From Chloroflexota bacterium (lineage in GTDB: Bacteria > Chloroflexota > UBA6077 > SHYK01): 64,000 nt of DNA. The DNA lies in contig DASRDP010000080.1 in assembly GCA_035652535.1 (NCBI GenBank), positions 1 to 64,000 of the forward strand. The letters run 5' to 3'. Shown here one piece after another: positions 41,143-50,069 of this stretch. Position 1 is the first letter of the stretch; each line of letters starts with the position of its first letter. The notes under the pieces were generated by a model that made no database searches, was not told where the DNA came from, and worked only from the letters and a program-made list of their open reading frames with translations. The position numbers and the translations under genes are program-made.

Positions 41143-41900
41143 GGCCCCGTCCCTCGCGTCTTCAGGGCTGCCTGGGCCTTCCAGCCGCACACGAGCCCGA
41201 CTGCGCCGCCGAGGGCGAGCCCTGCGAGCACATCGCTGAGCCAATGTTCGCCGAGGTACACCCGGGAGAGTCCAAACAGAAGAGCTGCAAGGGCGAGGAC
41301 GGCAAAGGTGACACTGCGCCCGAGGCCGCGACGCGGTGCAAGCACGATGGCTGCGAACGCCGCGGCGTACGCGCTTCGAATGGCGTGCCCGCTCGGATAC
41401 GAGCCCTGAAAGGTGACGGCGATCAGCGGGTAGTGGATTGGACGCTGGAGCGCCAGCGGGACGCCGGGCTGGTACACGAAGAGCTTCATGCCGACCTCGA
41501 TCGCCGTCAGCATCACGAATCCGAAGGGCAGGAGGGAATAGTACCCGGCCCTGGCGCGGCTGAGCATGAGCGACCCCGCGGCCGCGTAAAGCAGAGACGG
41601 CTCAAATGCCAGGAGGACGGCGGCGGCGGCGGCGAGGCGATCGAGGAGGGCGCTGTTGATCTGCTGTGCGCCTGCCGCGACCGCGATATCGAGTGAAGCC
41701 GCTGTACGGAGCTCCACGAGCACTGTGACGATGACGAAGATACCGATCAGCGCGGCCACCAAAATCCCGACTGGCGACGGCCTCGCCGTGCCCAGCCGGG
41801 TGACGGCACGAGCCCTCACCGCCGGCGCGGCTGGTCTCGGCGGCGCACGGCGTCCTTCGCCGGAGGGCGGAATGGGGTTGGAGCTGATCGTCACGGCCAC
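41139..41900 (-). CDS. PAP2 family membrane phosphatase
   Basis: A 253-residue integral membrane protein with about six helices. The phosphatase motifs are visible: K139 with R153-P154 (a longer spacing than usual), PSGH at 169-172 and SRVYLGEHWLSDV at 212-224 with the catalytic histidine H219. Such enzymes dephosphorylate lipid phosphates such as undecaprenyl pyrophosphate or phosphatidic acid. GTG at 41900 is taken as start; no ribosome site is clear. A TATACT -10 box lies at 41965-41960 on the minus strand. It is coupled to the downstream peptidase gene. Confidence 0.85.
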   Translation of the reverse strand: MAVTISSNPIPPSGEGRRAPPRPAAPAVRARAVTRLGTARPSPVGILVAALIGIFVIVTVLVELRTAASLDIAVAAGAQQINSALLDRLAAAAAVLLAFEPSLLYAAAGSLMLSRARAGYYSLLPFGFVMLTAIEVGMKLFVYQPGVPLALQRPIHYPLIAVTFQGSYPSGHAIRSAYAAAFAAIVLAPRRGLGRSVTFAVLALAALLFGLSRVYLGEHWLSDVLAGLALGGAVGLVCGWKAQAALKTRGTGP

Positions 41901-41990
41901 ATGAGGGGGAGATCGGCCCGTCGGGTCGCGCGCTTCAGGCTGCGAAGAAGATAGGAGACAGTATAGCCGAAGCGTGCGACGCGGCCGCGA

Positions 41991-42290
41991 TCAGCGCGCG
42001 AGGCCGGGCGATCGATGGCGATGGCGCGACGCGAGGACCTGAGTCGCATCGACGTCCTCGGCTTCGCGGTGGCGCCGCTTCAGCACGAGACGACATTCAC
42101 GGAGGTCGTTCATGGCCAGCGCCACCAGCTCCCATCCCTGCGCTCCCAGCTCGTTCAGGACGGGCGTCGCGATGAAGCGGACGGCCGCTGGTCGATCGCT
42201 CGCCTTGCCGTGCAGGGCCACGCGGCGACCGGAGGAGTCCAACCAGTGGTCGTCTACGACGTGCGCTTCGAGGTATTCCCAGGTATCCAT
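41991..42290 (-). CDS. DUF4177-like small protein
   Basis: A 99-residue protein whose core, MDTWEYLEAHV and then VLNELGAQGWELVALAM, is the DUF4177 pattern (a short strand-helix unit of unknown function), with a basic C-terminal tail. ATG at 42290 has GGGAG 7 bases upstream; the frame is open further but no support exists for a longer form. It stands alone between the PAP2 and SBP 2 genes. Confidence 0.6.
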   Translation of the reverse strand: MDTWEYLEAHVVDDHWLDSSGRRVALHGKASDRPAAVRFIATPVLNELGAQGWELVALAMNDLRECRLVLKRRHREAEDVDATQVLASRHRHRSPGLAR

Positions 42291-42421
42291 GGCGCCGCTC
42301 CCGTCACGTGGTCGACACGGTCGGGGTACAACCTCGTCCAACCACCAGAAAGCATGACAGCCGCTGGGAAGATGTCCCATAGCCCAATGGTCCTAGCCGT
42401 GTTCCGTAGCCGTAACGCCCT

Positions 42422-44140
42422 CTACTGAAGCTCCCATTGCTCGATGTTCCAGGTGATTCGACCCGTGGTGTGGTAGGGCGGGGAGGGCGTCACGTTCTTG
42501 ACTCGTGCCAGATAGGCGTGGGGGTTGGGATTATCCGTGAGCATGATGGCCGGCAAATCTTCGCTCATGATCTTCGCCATCTCCGCACGCTGCCGAACGC
42601 GCTCGTCGGGATCCAGCGTCACGTTGAAGGCCTCGGCGAGCTGATCAAAGGCGGCGTTCTTCCAACCGGTGTAGTTGTCCCCGCGCCAGTGGTTGTCCGC
42701 GGTCCCGATCTCGGACGAGCGGTAGCGCCCGATCTGCTGACCCTCAGTGAGGCCGGACGCCTGGACGTACAGAGCCGGGAAGGTGCTGCGAAGCTGCGGG
42801 TCGCGCTCCTCCACGGCGGATAGCGGCTGCTCCTGAATGTCGAACCCCGCCTGGCGCCAGTTGCCTGCGAGAACTGGGGGCTCGGCGCGCGTCTGAGGCG
42901 AGATGAGGTTGAACGTCAGCTTTCCCTCGGCGGGGCTGGCGAAGAAGCCGTCGGCGCCTTTCTGGTAGCCTGCATCGTTCATCAATCGCTCGCTCATGCG
43001 GGGATCGTAGCTGTACTTCGTGATGGCACGATCGATGGAGGGGTAGTACTCGGCCCGCGGATCGAATATCGTGTCCAGGACCGCCAGCTCTCCCGCCCAG
43101 ACGGTGTCCGCCATCGTTTGTTTGTCGATCCCGTAGGCGAGGGCCTTTTTCACCCGGATGTCCTGGAGCGCCCGAGGATTGACGTAGTCCGGACGATGCT
43201 GGATATAGGCCGCAGTGAAGGAGGCGACGGTGAATCCGGCTGTTCCCTGATGTGTGGCCGCCCACTCCTGCTTGAGCTGGAGGAAGTGGGCGAAGGAAAT
43301 GGTGTCCAGGGCGACGTCGGTTGTGCCGGAGAGCAAGTTGGCGAAAGCGGTGTTCTGGTCGGAGACGAAGAGGAGCCGAATCCGGTCGATCTTCGGTCGG
43401 CCGAGGACGTGCTGGTCGAACGCCACCGCCTCGAGGTAGGAGCCCAGCTCCCATCGGTCCAGCTTGAAGGGCCCGGCGCCGACGAACTCGTGGGACCAGT
43501 AGGGATCCTGCTGGAAAGCCTCGATGGACTGGTTGAATACCTTCTCGAGGATGTGCCTGGGGAGCGGGACGAGTCCGAACTTCACATCGCCGAGGAGCAG
43601 CACTCCCGCGTCCGGATACACGCTCTTCCAGCGAATGGTCAACGAGCGATCGTCCGTGGCGACCACGTCGTCCATCAGGTTGTAGGGAACCGTGGCGGTC
43701 CGGAACCCGTTCGATGGGGCCATCACGCTGTAGGTGAACACGAAGTCGTCCGCGGTGAGTGGCGCGCCGTCGTGCCACACGAGGTTTGGCTTCAGGTGAT
43801 ACTTGGTCTCCATCCGTCCATCCGGAAGCACGGTCCACGAGTCGGTATTGAGCTTCGGAAGCGCCTCGGCAAGATAGGGGACCGGTCGCCCCTGTCCATC
43901 GTAGAGGTCGAGAAAGGCGTTGAACATTCGCTGCCAGAAATCGGTCGCGCCAGCGGGCGGCAACGGAGCAAAGGCCGCGATGTAGTTGGGCTCGAGGGCA
44001 ATCGACATCGTCAACACGCGCTCGGCGGCCGGCGAACGGCTCTCCGATTGGACGGAGGGGGCGGTCGGGCTGCCTGTTGCGCAGCTAGCGAACAAGGTCA
44101 TCTCGATGACAACGACGCCGATCCGCCAGAGACTCATCAC
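42422..44140 (-). CDS. ABC transporter substrate-binding lipoprotein, family 5 (SBP 2)
   Basis: A 572-residue lipoprotein with a short signal peptide and lipobox LFASC (Cys20). Family 5 motifs: METKYHLKPNLVWHDGAPLTADDFVF and the DIRVKKALAYGIDKQTM segment. The C-terminal tail is WNIEQWELQ. A GGGAGGATGGGTG ribosome site precedes the ATG. It is divergent from an arylmalonate-decarboxylase-like gene, with facing promoters in 44141-44352. No transport membrane protein is nearby. Confidence 0.88.
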   Translation of the reverse strand: MMSLWRIGVVVIEMTLFASCATGSPTAPSVQSESRSPAAERVLTMSIALEPNYIAAFAPLPPAGATDFWQRMFNAFLDLYDGQGRPVPYLAEALPKLNTDSWTVLPDGRMETKYHLKPNLVWHDGAPLTADDFVFTYSVMAPSNGFRTATVPYNLMDDVVATDDRSLTIRWKSVYPDAGVLLLGDVKFGLVPLPRHILEKVFNQSIEAFQQDPYWSHEFVGAGPFKLDRWELGSYLEAVAFDQHVLGRPKIDRIRLLFVSDQNTAFANLLSGTTDVALDTISFAHFLQLKQEWAATHQGTAGFTVASFTAAYIQHRPDYVNPRALQDIRVKKALAYGIDKQTMADTVWAGELAVLDTIFDPRAEYYPSIDRAITKYSYDPRMSERLMNDAGYQKGADGFFASPAEGKLTFNLISPQTRAEPPVLAGNWRQAGFDIQEQPLSAVEERDPQLRSTFPALYVQASGLTEGQQIGRYRSSEIGTADNHWRGDNYTGWKNAAFDQLAEAFNVTLDPDERVRQRAEMAKIMSEDLPAIMLTDNPNPHAYLARVKNVTPSPPYHTTGRITWNIEQWELQ

Positions 44141-44197
44141 CCATCCTCCCGGTATCCCGCGTGAAGCGCTCGATCCGCCCGCTTTCGGGTTCGGCCA

Positions 44198-44226
44198 ACG
44201 GTATGCTCACCGTTCCGCGGCGTCAA
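44198..44226 (-). promoter_or_regulatory. Promoter of SBP 2
   Basis: Minus strand TTGACG (44226-44221), 17 bases, TACCGT (44203-44198), about 55 bases before the ATG. Confidence 0.4.
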
Positions 44227-44287
44227 CTATGCGTGGCGCGCCATGCGCCAGAGGTAATCACGCCGCGAACCCGGTCGCAAAGAACAG

Positions 44288-44317
44288 TTGACGATCGCCC
44301 GTGGCGGATGGTAGGCT
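44288..44317 (+). promoter_or_regulatory. Promoter of the AMDase-like/SBP 3 operon
   Basis: TTGACG (44288-44293), 18 bases, TAGGCT (44312-44317). It supports a start at 44353 and faces the SBP 2 promoter. Confidence 0.45.
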
Positions 44318-44352
44318 GCCCAGCGCACTGCGAAATGGGCCAGGGACAAGCT

Positions 44353-45069
44353 GTGCTTGGATTTCGGGCGCGCGTTGGCTACACCGCACCCGTCACGGCG
44401 GTCGAGACGTTCCCCTTCGAGTTCTATCGTATGGCGCCAGAAGGGGTGAGCCTCATGGTTGCCACAACGGTCCGGGCCCGAGGCACCGAGGCCGATGTCG
44501 AAGAGACGTTCGACCGAAGCCTGGCAGCCGCCCGGGAGATGGCGGCGGCCGGGGCAAGCGTGATCGTGCTGGGCGGGGCGAGTCCAGGCTTCGCATTTGG
44601 GATGGACCGGCTGGCGGACGCGCAGCAGGCGATATCGCGGGACTTTGGCATTCCCGTCACGACTGCGCTGGATGCCCAGGTTTCCGCCCTGCGCGCGTTG
44701 GGGGCGAAGCGCGTCGCGGTCGTAACGCCATTTGCCGCCACGCCCACGCGCGAGTTCGCCCGCATTTCCCAATTCGGATTCGAGGTCGTGGGCGTAGGCG
44801 GCGGGAATTATTCCCACGCGGATTTTGGCCGTGTCGCAACAGACGCTCCGTCGCATGTCGCCCGAAAACTTGTGCATGAGCATCCCGCTGCTGACACCAT
44901 CTTCTTTCCCGCGGCCCACTGGCCGGCGGCTTCAAACGTCGACGCCCTCGAGCGCGAGCTGGGTGTGAATGCGATCGCGTCGGCTCAGGCCATCGTGTGG
45001 CAGGCGCTGCGCATGTGCAACATCGACGACCGCGTCGAAGGGTACGGCCGTCTGTTGCGCGAACATTGA
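44353..45069 (+). CDS. Arylmalonate decarboxylase/maleate isomerase-like protein without catalytic Cys (1)
   Basis: A 238-residue protein of the Asp/Glu racemase superfamily, closest in pattern to AMDase and maleate isomerase: FRARVGYTAPVTAVETFPFEFYRMAPEGVSL, then ALRALGAKRVAVVTPF and the C-terminal ALERELGVNAIASAQAIVWQALR. The two positions that carry catalytic cysteines in the superfamily read GGASPG and FFPAAHWPA, so both are lost; the only cysteine is near the C-terminus. GTG at 44353 has AGGGA 6 bases upstream; ATG at 44335 is possible. It precedes SBP 3 by 14 bases. Confidence 0.78.
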   Translation: MLGFRARVGYTAPVTAVETFPFEFYRMAPEGVSLMVATTVRARGTEADVEETFDRSLAAAREMAAAGASVIVLGGASPGFAFGMDRLADAQQAISRDFGIPVTTALDAQVSALRALGAKRVAVVTPFAATPTREFARISQFGFEVVGVGGGNYSHADFGRVATDAPSHVARKLVHEHPAADTIFFPAAHWPAASNVDALERELGVNAIASAQAIVWQALRMCNIDDRVEGYGRLLREH

Positions 45070-45083
45070 GGCGGCGGCCCCGC

Positions 45084-46832
45084 TTGATTCGACGATCGCG
45101 CCGCTGCCGATCCGTGAGATTCGTTGCCGTCTGGTTGTGCACCTTCGCGTTGGCGGCGTGCCTGGCGCCGCGGGACCGGCCTGATGCGACAACGTTCTCC
45201 GGGCAGCAGGCGGAAGGGTCGGTCCGGGTTCGTCGGCACGTCGTGATGGCGTCCACGCGTGATGCCGCGTCGCTCGCCATCAAGCTGGAGAATCCCGGAG
45301 CGAGCGAGATTGATTTCAGCCTGATCTCGAACAGTCCGCTCGCGGTTCTCGATCCGACGGGTACCTACCGCCCCCTCCTGGCAGCCGAGCTGCCGAGCCA
45401 GGACCGGGGTACGTGGACCGTCCGTCCCGACGGAACCATGAGCACCATCTGGAGAATTCGGCAAAACGCCCTCTGGCACGACGGTGAGCCCGTAACGGCC
45501 CGTGACTTCGCGTTTGCTCTTGACGTCTATCGTGACCCGGCCATCGATGTGCCAGACCGCGAGCCGGAGTCGTTCATGGACCGGATCGAGATCCTGGACG
45601 ACGCGACGTTCGTGATCCACTGGGCCTCCCCGTACATGGCGGCAGATCAGCTCAACTTCAAGCGGCTGCCGCCCCTACCGGAGCACGTGATCGGGCGGTT
45701 GTATGTAGCGGGCGACAAACAAGGCTTTCAAAACGATCCGTTTTGGTCCAGCGCGGCCTACGTTGGGGACGGGCCATTTCAGATCGTGGAGTGGGAGCCC
45801 GGTGTCCAGCATCGATATCGCGCGTTTGACCGGTACTTTCTTGGACGACCCCGGATCGATGAGCTGATCGTGCGGATCATCCCCGACGAGAACGCGGCCC
45901 TGGCGGCCGTGCTCGCAGGCGACGTCGATTTCTCCGGCGCCGCCGCGCTCAGCCCGCAGGGAGCGCGAACCGCGGAGCAAGAGGCTGGGCGGGCCGGCGG
46001 CGGCACGGTGGCGCGGACCATGGGGTCGCTGCGGGCTGCGCGATTCCAATACGATCCATCGTCGTCGCAGCAGCCGGCGCTACGCGACGTCCGAGTGCGG
46101 CGCGCCATCGCGCGCGGGATCGACCGCGCCGCCGTGGCGGATCTCATCTCAGCCGGAACGTCCATCGTGGCGGAGACTCCTATTGCGCCCGGGCACCCGC
46201 TCTACGAGCGGGTCCAGCGGGTCGTCACCAAACACCCCTACGATCCCTCAGAAGCGGCGGCGCTGCTCGCCGATGCCGGATGGAACAGGCAAGGCGACGC
46301 CCTCGTCAACGCGTCCGGTGCGCCGTTCACGCTCAACATCACCGGCTCCCGTTCGGCCTCAAACGACACCGAAAAGGAAGCGCTCGCCGGATACCTGGCG
46401 CAGCTCGGGATGCAGATGTCCGTCACCTCCTATGGCCTCAGAACCACGGACCGCGAGCAGATCGCGCGATTCCCTGGCCTGCGAACCGGCACCGCCCTTG
46501 CCGAGGACCTGCCGAATGACCTGCGCGTCTTTACCACGCCGGAGTGCCCGACGGCCGACAACCGCTGGGTTGGCGAAAACGGGGGTTGCTGGAGCAACGA
46601 GGATTTCGACCGCTTGTACCTCGTGGCCACGACGAGCCTCTCCCAGGACGAGCGCGTCCAGGCCACACTCAATGCTCTCAAAATCATGACCGAGGACGTG
46701 GGCATCCTGGGCCTGTCGCATCTGGTCCAGCACAACTGGGTCCGAAGGGGGCTGGAAGGCCCCGGATCCATCGCCGCGGGGCAAAAGGGTGGCTACACCT
46801 GGAACGTCGTCGAATGGCATTGGACAAATTGA
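45084..46832 (+). CDS. ABC transporter substrate-binding lipoprotein, family 5 (SBP 3)
   Basis: A roughly 582-residue lipoprotein with an arginine-rich signal peptide (LIRRSRRCRSVRFVAVW) and lipobox ALAAC. The family signature MSTIWRIRQNALWHDGEPVTARDFAF and DVRVRRAIARGIDRAAV are present; the tail is WNVVEWHWTN. TTG at 45084 gives a full signal peptide; GTG at 45114 is the alternative. It lies between two AMDase-like genes and is likely co-transcribed with both. It carries an internal cysteine pair (TTPECPTADN ... NGGC), unusual among the five. Confidence 0.86.
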   Translation: MIRRSRRCRSVRFVAVWLCTFALAACLAPRDRPDATTFSGQQAEGSVRVRRHVVMASTRDAASLAIKLENPGASEIDFSLISNSPLAVLDPTGTYRPLLAAELPSQDRGTWTVRPDGTMSTIWRIRQNALWHDGEPVTARDFAFALDVYRDPAIDVPDREPESFMDRIEILDDATFVIHWASPYMAADQLNFKRLPPLPEHVIGRLYVAGDKQGFQNDPFWSSAAYVGDGPFQIVEWEPGVQHRYRAFDRYFLGRPRIDELIVRIIPDENAALAAVLAGDVDFSGAAALSPQGARTAEQEAGRAGGGTVARTMGSLRAARFQYDPSSSQQPALRDVRVRRAIARGIDRAAVADLISAGTSIVAETPIAPGHPLYERVQRVVTKHPYDPSEAAALLADAGWNRQGDALVNASGAPFTLNITGSRSASNDTEKEALAGYLAQLGMQMSVTSYGLRTTDREQIARFPGLRTGTALAEDLPNDLRVFTTPECPTADNRWVGENGGCWSNEDFDRLYLVATTSLSQDERVQATLNALKIMTEDVGILGLSHLVQHNWVRRGLEGPGSIAAGQKGGYTWNVVEWHWTN

Positions 46833-46852
46833 AATTGAGGGAGGGAGGACCG

Positions 46853-47596
46853 ATGGTCGACGCCGACTTCGCGCCTCGCTATCTGCTGGGGACCGTGCTC
46901 CCTCGGGGGAATATGAGCCACTATCAGCCGTACCAGTTCTACCGGCTCGTCCCACAGAACGTCATGCTGTTCGGCATGCCGCTCGGCGTTCGCGATTTCA
47001 CGGGGGACGCCGTGCACGACGCGTTCGATAGCTACTGGGATTGCGCGGACCAGCTCAAGAAAAAGGGTGTGCAACGCATCGTTCAGATGGGGGTTCCCCC
47101 CGCGGCGCTCATGGGCAGGAAGGCCATCTTCGACCTCATCGCCGAGACTGAGCGGCGATACGGGATACCCGGAGGGGCCGACATCGAGATGCTCGTCGAC
47201 GGGATGAAGCATCTGGGGGTCCGGAAATTGGCTTTGGGCGCGTTCTGGTCGCGTGATGTGAACGACGTCATCGCGCGCTACTTTGCCGAGGCGGACATCG
47301 ACGTGGTTGGGGAGACGAGCTGGCCCCGGGAGGTCACCGAGGACCCCAACGTGAGCCTCGCACAGGGCATGGAGCTGGTCTTGGAGCTGGGGCGCAGGAC
47401 GTTCCGTGAAGCGCCGACCGCAGATGCGATTCTCCTGCCGGGCGGCTCGTGGCCCACCATCCATGCTGTCCCGAAGCTCGAGTCGGAGTTCGGCAAACCA
47501 GTATTCGTAAACATGACCGCGCTCGTCTGGGGAGCGCTATGTCGGCCCGGCATCATTCCAGCCATCGCTGGGTGGGGCCGGCTGCTCCAGGGCTGA
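46853..47596 (+). CDS. Arylmalonate decarboxylase/maleate isomerase-like protein without catalytic Cys (2)
   Basis: A 247-residue paralogue of the protein at 44353-45069: LGTVLPRGNMSHYQPYQFYRLVPQNVMLF, GMKHLGVRKLALGAFW, and a C-terminal LESEFGKPVFVNMTALVWGAL. The catalytic positions read MGVPPAAL and LLPGGSWPT, again without cysteine. A decarboxylase or isomerase of the usual mechanism is therefore unlikely; ligand binding or another chemistry is possible. GGGAGGGAGGA lies before the ATG. It is 20 bases after SBP 3. Confidence 0.78.
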   Translation: MVDADFAPRYLLGTVLPRGNMSHYQPYQFYRLVPQNVMLFGMPLGVRDFTGDAVHDAFDSYWDCADQLKKKGVQRIVQMGVPPAALMGRKAIFDLIAETERRYGIPGGADIEMLVDGMKHLGVRKLALGAFWSRDVNDVIARYFAEADIDVVGETSWPREVTEDPNVSLAQGMELVLELGRRTFREAPTADAILLPGGSWPTIHAVPKLESEFGKPVFVNMTALVWGALCRPGIIPAIAGWGRLLQG

Positions 47597-47696
47597 GAGC
47601 ACAAACGAGGTGCACGGCGGCGAAATTCCGCATCGCTCCGTCGCCGCGGTTCCGGCGCGTGGTACCATGCGATATTCTCGCGAAGGGAGTCGTGCA

Positions 47697-47972
47697 GTGG
47701 CGATCCGAATCTATGTGACCATGCAGGCGCTTCCCGGAAAGGGGCCCGAGCTTGTCAAGCTGCGGGCGTCCCGCCACGCGGAGGTGCGCAAGGACCCGGG
47801 GTGCGAGCAGTTCGATCTGTTCCAGAACACCGAGGATCCGGATCAGCTCCTCCTCGTCGAGCGTTGGACAGACGAGGCGAGTCTGCAAGCCCATTACGCC
47901 CTGAACCGACCGCAGATCGGCGTGGAGCTCCGGGCAGGTTCTGGGAAGCAGGAGCGTTACGTCATCGAGTAG
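47697..47972 (+). CDS. Antibiotic biosynthesis monooxygenase (ABM) domain protein
   Basis: A 91-residue ferredoxin-like fold protein: VAIRIYVTMQALPGKGPELVKLR, then RKDPGCEQFDLFQNTEDPDQLLLVERWTD, which is the ABM pattern of small cofactor-independent quinone-forming monooxygenases and of related dimeric proteins. GTG at 47697 has AAGGGAG 8 bases upstream. It lies between the AMDase-like gene and the first Rieske oxygenase, so a role in oxidising an aromatic intermediate is plausible. Confidence 0.8.
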   Translation: MAIRIYVTMQALPGKGPELVKLRASRHAEVRKDPGCEQFDLFQNTEDPDQLLLVERWTDEASLQAHYALNRPQIGVELRAGSGKQERYVIE

Positions 47973-48098
47973 TCTCCTCGATTGTGCCGTCAGGGTCCGG
48001 TTGGACTGGCGCCTGTCCCCAGCGGTCCCGCTGCGGGGCTCGACGTCGCGGCGGGGCAAAAGCCGCGCCCTACCGGTGCGACCTGCGCGTGCGCGCGC

Positions 48099-48127
48099 TT
48101 GATCCGCGCTGCCTCCGCCGGTACGAT
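48099..48127 (+). promoter_or_regulatory. Promoter of Rieske oxygenase 1
   Basis: TTGATC (48099-48104), 17 bases, TACGAT (48122-48127), about 38 bases before the GTG start. Confidence 0.4.
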
Positions 48128-48164
48128 ACGTCAACGCCCCACAGCGGGGACCCGGGGGTGTGCG

Positions 48165-49454
48165 GTGCTCACGAAGGAACAGAATGAGCTTCTGACGCGA
48201 GTCGGGCCGGGCACTGCCGCCGGCGAGTTGCTGCGCCGGTACTGGCTTCCGGCTGCGCTTTCTGAGGAGCTTCCGCCGGGTGCTCCACCTGTCCCCATCC
48301 GGCTCCTGGGTGAGGACCTCGTCCTCTTTCGCCCCGACGATTCGGCAGGCGGTGCGCCCGCGCTCCTTGGGCTCCACTGCGCGCACCGGGGCGCCGATCT
48401 CTCCTACGGTCGCCTGGAGGATGGCGGGCTGCGGTGCATCTACCATGGCTGGCTCTACGACCGCCACGGCAATTGCCTCGAGCAGCCCGGGGAGCCGGCA
48501 GGTAGCGACTACTTCCAGCGGGTGAAGCAGCGCGCATATCCGTGCCACGAGACCGGCGGCGTGGTCTTCGCGTACCTGGGACCGGGCGATCCGCCGCTCT
48601 TTCCCAACTACGAGATGTTTCGCGTGCCGGACGACCACCGCTGGGTGCACAAGCACTATCACGAGTGCAGCTATCTCCAGGGCAACGAAGGGAACATCGA
48701 CACGCTCCACGTCCGCTTCCTGCACCGCTTTCTGCCCGGGAGCCGTTTCAGCCAGGGCCTCAGCGGCGAAAGTAAAGCGTCGGCCTCGTTCGAACGGGCG
48801 CCCGCTCCTCATTGCGAGCAGACCCACTTTGGCGTTCGCATCTACGAGTTCCACGATGAGGACGATGCGACCCACGTCCAGACGAAAAACTTCGTCATGC
48901 CCGTTACCTGCGCGGTGGGCGGAGGCCCGACCGCCACGGGCGACGGGTATCTGATGAACTGGCACGTACCGATCGACGACACGCACCATTGGCGCTACTC
49001 CATGGCGTTCAAGCGCTCGGGTCCCATTGACGCCCGATTCCGCGTCGCACGGGAATCGGTCACGGACGAGCACTACCGATTCCCTCGGAACAAAGCGAAT
49101 CGCTACCTTCAGGATCGCGAGGAGCAGAAGCGCGACACCTACTCCGGTATGGGGCCCATCTTCGTCGTGCACGACAGCTTTGCCACCGAGACGCAAGGGG
49201 AGATCCAGGACCGTGTGCAGGAGCACCTGGCGGCGAGCGACGGCGGCATCGTCGCCACGCGGCTGGTCATGTTGCGCGCGATCCAGGCCGTCAGCGAGGG
49301 TCGAGACCCCGTTCACGTCTTGCGCCGCCCCGAAGACCAGGACCGCCTTCTCGACATCAACGTCATTCACGAGCGCCTTCCGCTCGGAACGCGATGGGAC
49401 CAGTTTGGTGCGAGGCTCGCGCATGCACCGGTCGCGAATGTCGTGACCCCGTAA
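48165..49454 (+). CDS. Rieske non-heme iron oxygenase, phthalate dioxygenase-like (1)
   Basis: A 429-residue oxygenase component. The [2Fe-2S] Rieske site is C72-x-H74 and C91-xx-H94 (CAHRG ... CIYHGW). The mononuclear iron ligands appear in GNIDTLHVRFLH (H182, H187). The start VLTKEQNELLTRVGPGTAAGELLRRYWLPAA is typical of phthalate 4,5-dioxygenase-type monooxygenases and demethylases of the KshA/VanA-like group. Ferredoxin reductase partners are not in the window. GTG at 48165 sits behind a G-rich site. It shares the starting architecture with Rieske 2. Confidence 0.92.
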   Translation: MLTKEQNELLTRVGPGTAAGELLRRYWLPAALSEELPPGAPPVPIRLLGEDLVLFRPDDSAGGAPALLGLHCAHRGADLSYGRLEDGGLRCIYHGWLYDRHGNCLEQPGEPAGSDYFQRVKQRAYPCHETGGVVFAYLGPGDPPLFPNYEMFRVPDDHRWVHKHYHECSYLQGNEGNIDTLHVRFLHRFLPGSRFSQGLSGESKASASFERAPAPHCEQTHFGVRIYEFHDEDDATHVQTKNFVMPVTCAVGGGPTATGDGYLMNWHVPIDDTHHWRYSMAFKRSGPIDARFRVARESVTDEHYRFPRNKANRYLQDREEQKRDTYSGMGPIFVVHDSFATETQGEIQDRVQEHLAASDGGIVATRLVMLRAIQAVSEGRDPVHVLRRPEDQDRLLDINVIHERLPLGTRWDQFGARLAHAPVANVVTP

Positions 49455-49636
49455 CCTGGCCCCCGGGCTCCGTTGATTCCCCGCGAAACCACCTGATCAG
49501 CGGTAGCCGCCTACCCCTCTGAGCGGGCCAACGAGCGCTTGATCGATCGTACCCTTCAGCTATCACGATCGCTGCGCTACGGCCCGGCGTTCAATCGCGC
49601 GCCGCGGCGCCGGCTCGGCTGCGAGGAGGCGGAACC

Positions 49637-49963
49637 ATGGCAGGCTCTGATGCGATCCCGGAGCGATTCACGCGCAAGGCGCGCGTGACGGTCACGCGGA
49701 CCTTTGGGACGCCCTGTCCCGTGGGTTATCACGACGGGGAGGCCGTCTCCGTGGAACTGCAAGCGCCGGGGCGCTCGTTCCGCTGTCCGGGCGTGCAACA
49801 AGCGCTCGAGCCCTTTCTGATGGTGTCGCAGGAGAGCGATGCGCCGGAGCCGCTCCGGTTTTACGCCTCGTGCCACTGTCCCATAAGCAAGTCGGAGGTC
49901 GTCTTTCACCTCTCGGTATCGCCACCGATCCATGTCGCTGCCGCCGCCACTCCCCGGGAGTGA
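49637..49963 (+). CDS. TIGR04076-like small protein
   Basis: A 108-residue protein: ARVTVTRTFGTPCPVGYHDGEAVSVEL, followed by a cysteine in FRCPGVQQALEPFL and CHCPISKSEVVFHLS. The C-x-(G)Y-x-x-G and later cysteine placement match the TIGR04076 family, of unknown function and often associated with anaerobic or environmental bacteria. GAGGAGGCGGAACC precedes the ATG. The 182 bases before it (49455-49636) contain nothing I recognise. Confidence 0.55.
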   Translation: MAGSDAIPERFTRKARVTVTRTFGTPCPVGYHDGEAVSVELQAPGRSFRCPGVQQALEPFLMVSQESDAPEPLRFYASCHCPISKSEVVFHLSVSPPIHVAAAATPRE

Positions 49964-50069
49964 GGGCACGCGCGCGCTTCCGACATTCATGGAGGCGGAG
50001 ACCTCGGGAGGTGGCCGGCCGTATCCCTGAGAGCGATAGCTGTCGTCATTACGCGCGCAGTGCGCGAAA

